From positions 1-64,000 of the forward strand of contig CANMML010000022.1 in NCBI GenBank assembly GCA_947499005.1: a stretch of 64,000 bases of DNA. Reading direction: 5' to 3'. The notes below the pieces were generated by a model. That model was not told the DNA's origin. It saw only the letters and a list, made by a program, of their open reading frames with translations, and ran no database searches. Shown here piece after piece: positions 61,918 to 64,000 of the stretch. Within the stretch, counting starts at the first letter, position 1. Every line of letters begins with the position of its first letter. The stretch comes from an uncultured Aquimarina sp. (GTDB lineage: Bacteria > Bacteroidota > Bacteroidia > Flavobacteriales > Flavobacteriaceae). A program made the translations under genes and the position numbers.

Positions 61918-61957
61918 TATGTGCTTGTGCTAGCTCTGAAATTCTCTAAATTTCTGC
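61918..61957. repeat. 40-bp dispersed repeat, copy 2
   Basis: TATGTGCTTGTGCTAGCTCT, then GAAATTC-TCT-AAATTTC and TGC, similar to 58404-58443. It abuts the intron-like fragment directly. Confidence 0.65.
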
Positions 61958-62001
61958 AACGCACGAAAACATACATACACGTTATACCCAATTAAACGAG
62001 A

Positions 62002-62685
62002 ATGAATAGACTAACTCGAATAACAGCAATTCTAATTCAATTACAATCTAAAAAGATTGTTACTGCAAGTGAAATAGCTGGAAGATTTGAAATTAGCTTA
62101 AGAACTGTTTATAGAGATATTAAAACGCTACAAGAATCCGGAGTTCCAATAGGTTCAGAAAATGGTACGGATATTTTATTGTTGAAGGATATTCATTACA
62201 CCAATAATGATTACTCAAGAAGAAACAAATGCTCTAATTGTTTCAGAAAAATTAATTCTAAACCAAGGAGACACTTCCTTGATTAAAGATTTCAATTCCT
62301 TATTAATTAAAATAAAATCGACTCTTAGGCTTTTGAAAAAGAAGGAATTTCAAAACTATAGAATAGAATAGAGCCCTCAACGAAAAACGAAAAAAATAAA
62401 AGTAATTGGCTGTCTTCAATTCAAAAGTCAATTACCAATTCAAATGTTATTAAAATCAATTACTTCTCAATTTACAAAGATGAACATACAACTCGTAAAA
62501 TTGAACCTCTTGCCATTTATTTCACTGAGAGCTCTTGGATTTTAGTCGCATTCTGTCGCTTACGAAACAACCTACGTGAATTTAGATTAGATAGAATTTC
62601 AACACTCTTTATTACTTCTTAAATATTTGATTTTCAACCAGATTTTTCATTAAATGATTATTTCAAGAAATTTATTGAAGTATAG
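62002..62685 (+). pseudogene. YafY-type HTH/WYL-domain transcriptional regulator, frameshifted
   Basis: The first frame encodes a full winged helix (NRLTRITAILIQLQSKKIVT, FEISLRTVYRDIKTLQESGVP). The expected GYFIVEGYSLHP follows one frame over, and PIMITQEETNALIVSEKLIL in another. A later frame gives the WYL part (LSSIQKSITNSNVIKINYFS, RKIEPLAIYFTESSWILVAF, RLDRIST). A TAA then cuts the last 20 residues (IFDFQPDFSLNDYFKKFIEV) ending at TAG 62683. At least three shifts and one nonsense codon show decay. Only the first 94 residues are in the ORF track. The neighbour at 62745 may have been its target. Confidence 0.8.
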
Positions 62686-62713
62686 TTGACATAGGGTTGT
62701 CACTCCTCCCATT

Positions 62714-62721
62714 TACATTTG
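62714..62721 (+). promoter_or_regulatory. -7 box for the small lipoprotein gene
   Basis: TACATTTG fits TAnnTTTG, 23 nt before the ATG. The nearest TTG upstream has poor spacing (14 or 25 nt). Confidence 0.45.
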
Positions 62722-62744
62722 TCTCATAAACTTAAATATATCAA

Positions 62745-63134
62745 ATGAAGCATTTATTAATTGGTATTATAGCTATCGTATTGATTAGCTGTAACTCTCA
62801 AAACAAAACAAATATGAGCGAACAAAGTAAAAAAGTAGGGACAATTGAATTGGTTATTTTTGACACCTATCCTCAATATTCCAAAACAGAAGTGATAGCA
62901 GCAGCAAAAGCCGTCAATCCTGTAGCAGAAAAATTTGATGGCTACATTGGAAGGAAGCTAGCTGTGGACAAAAACGGTAAATGGACTGATATTGTTTATT
63001 GGACAGACCTTAAATCAGCTGAACATGCTGCACAAGAAATTTTGAAAAGTGAAACTTGTCAAAAATTCTTTGGAATGATAAATCAAGAAACTATGCAATT
63101 TATGCATCTTGAACCTGTAATTGATGTCAAATAA
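62745..63134 (+). CDS. Small lipoprotein with dimeric alpha/beta barrel-like domain
   Basis: A lipobox (IAIVLISCNSQ; Cys about 16) is followed by a 100-residue domain with a ferredoxin-like pattern (VGTIELVIFDTYPQY, AEKFDGYIGRKLAVDKNGKW, IVYWTDLKSAEHAAQEILKS). It resembles antibiotic-biosynthesis monooxygenase/Dabb folds. The lipid anchor would place it in the periplasm or on the surface. No catalytic residues can be named. It follows the dead WYL regulator; such regulators often sit next to small enzymes of this type. Confidence 0.72.
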   Translation: MKHLLIGIIAIVLISCNSQNKTNMSEQSKKVGTIELVIFDTYPQYSKTEVIAAAKAVNPVAEKFDGYIGRKLAVDKNGKWTDIVYWTDLKSAEHAAQEILKSETCQKFFGMINQETMQFMHLEPVIDVK

Positions 63135-63140
63135 AAAGAT

Positions 63141-63623
63141 ATGACTAAAAACGACATAATTGAAAGGGTTCAGGGAGAATTTGATGGTCTTGTCCTAAAT
63201 AAAAATTGGGGAGAAGTCGGACTATTTTACAATCCAGAAAATAAACTAAGTAAGGGAATCTATCTATTGACATTCAAGGAAAAAGATGGTTTAAATGATA
63301 AAGCTTCAAATACGGATAGAAATGGAGTATTTAGGTTAAACGTTGGAATATCAAAAGATACCTTTTTTAGGTTATTTGGAGAAAGACCCAAAAGACCAAA
63401 GGCAGGCCAAATAATTGATATGCCTTATGACTTTTCAGAACTTAATAAAATAATGCCTCATCCGATTTATGGTTGGATGAATTGGATTTGTATTTTAAAT
63501 CCGACAAGGGAAACTTTTGATAAATTATTTCCACTAATCGAAGAAGGATATTATTTAGCTTTAAAGAAATACGAAAAGAAAAGAAAAGGGCTTAACAACG
63601 TAAAAAAACATAGGGCGGTCTAA
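63141..63623 (+). CDS. DUF6194-like protein
   Basis: The 160 residues match my memory of DUF6194: an N-terminal WGEVGLFYNP strand pair, FRLNVGISKDTFFRLFGERP in the middle, and the conserved LNKIMPHPIYGWMNWICILNP towards the end. It is cytosolic with no known activity. The start lies 6 nt after the lipoprotein stop, so both may be cotranscribed. The basic C-terminus (KKYEKKRKGLNNVKKHRAV) is variable. Confidence 0.7.
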   Translation: MTKNDIIERVQGEFDGLVLNKNWGEVGLFYNPENKLSKGIYLLTFKEKDGLNDKASNTDRNGVFRLNVGISKDTFFRLFGERPKRPKAGQIIDMPYDFSELNKIMPHPIYGWMNWICILNPTRETFDKLFPLIEEGYYLALKKYEKKRKGLNNVKKHRAV

Positions 63624-63657
63624 GGTTGTTCGAAAGGTTTGGGATAATCAACAATGT

Positions 63658-63678
63658 CGCCAAATATAAAATTTGGCG
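63658..63678. terminator. Hairpin behind the DUF6194 gene
   Basis: CGCCAAAT-ataaa-ATTTGGCG is a perfect 8-bp stem 35 nt past the stop. Only TT follows, so termination strength is uncertain. Confidence 0.5.
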
Positions 63679-63753
63679 TTTATGAGAAAAAAGATAAAAG
63701 CAAAATATTTATATTTGGCTTAGTACCAACCCGAAACGTATCGCTTATCATCT

Positions 63754-63783
63754 GCCCTACGTTTCTTATACTGAACGTTGGGC
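63754..63783. repeat. Imperfect palindrome with GTTGGGC end
   Basis: GCCCTACGTT (63754-63763) and AACGTTGGGC (63774-63783) pair with one mismatch. The right side ends 13 nt before the next ATG. The shape recalls cassette recombination sites (GTTRRRY), but no integrase is visible. Confidence 0.5.
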
Positions 63784-63796
63784 ACAAAAATCAACT

Positions 63797-64000
63797 ATGA
63801 AAATCATAAAACTATTAAGCATCATATTAATTTTATCTTTTGAAGCTACTTATTCACAAAATATAATCATTAATAGAGAACCATTTATATTAAAACTTCC
63901 TGTTGATGGTAAACAATATTATAAACAAGAAATAAAAACTTCTCCCTATTTTGTTAAAGAAAATGATCTTCAGATATACCCAGGAGAAAAATTATTGATT
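63797..64000 (+). CDS. Partial secreted protein, cut by the window edge
   Basis: From ATG 63797 the open frame runs to the end of the window with a signal peptide (KIIKLLSIILILSFEATYSQ). The mature part begins NIIINREPFILKLPVDGKQY. Too little is present to name a family. It follows the palindrome at 63754. Confidence 0.65.
   Translation, partial: MKIIKLLSIILILSFEATYSQNIIINREPFILKLPVDGKQYYKQEIKTSPYFVKENDLQIYPGEKLLI

Overview
The window looks like a chromosome segment of a marine Flavobacteriaceae bacterium (Bacteroidota). The support is consistent: low GC, promoter -7 boxes of the TAnnTTTG type, type IX secretion (T9SS) C-terminal sorting domains, Bacteroidota-type LptD and DUF4290 proteins, MurA with Asp in place of the catalytic Cys, an agarase-like GH16 gene and a zeaxanthin-type carotenoid cluster. 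The exact genus cannot be set from sequence alone.

Layout. 0-4.6 kb: nrnA-like DHH phosphoesterase and rapA, both minus, then tRNA-Met(CAU) with its own promoter and terminator. 4.7-8.9 kb: a light-stress operon (SRPBCC protein, SDR protein, photolyase/cryptochrome), an MscS channel and an RluA-type pseudouridine synthase. 8.9-13 kb: a small decayed zone (5'-truncated GH16 agarase, IS1182-type transposase remnant, frameshifted lipoprotein gene) around an intact acs. 13-22 kb: envelope and housekeeping genes (murA, DUF4290, amidase; divergent lptD-proC-coiled-coil protein; a duplicated-domain lipoprotein). 22.4-27.8 kb: an FMN-reductase gene with a premature stop, then the carotenoid operon merR-crtI-crtB-crtZ-crtY on the minus strand. 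28-32 kb: htpG, a coiled-coil protein, a lipocalin-like lipoprotein and an OmpA-type lipoprotein. 32-46.3 kb: surface proteins, namely a lipoprotein, a 1129-residue YadA-head-like/C1q-like protein and a 3058-residue repeat adhesin with a T9SS tail. 46.5-53 kb: GlcNAc-kinase-like protein, gapA, pfkA, dsbD and tilS. 53-57 kb: another T9SS repeat protein, a carboxypeptidase-regulatory-domain protein and an ArsC-like phosphatase. 57-64 kb: an accessory graveyard with a PLD/zinc-ribbon protein, IS1182 debris, an unrecognised intact three-gene operon, IS21-end-like repeats, a group II intron fragment, a dead WYL regulator, two small genes and a protein cut by the window edge.

How it works together. 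A MerR/CarH-like protein with a B12-type sensor domain heads the crt operon. TTAAACA-type direct repeats occur at its promoter and, 23 kb away, at the photolyase operon promoter, so one light or cobalamin switch may control pigment synthesis and photorepair together. A second possible regulon is marked by the element TAATACAGGTA-N10-TACCCTA, found upstream of both giant surface-protein genes. The best candidate for something undescribed is the operon at 58705-60949: a two-domain beta-rich membrane protein plus two small signal-less beta-rich proteins, intact among decayed mobile DNA.
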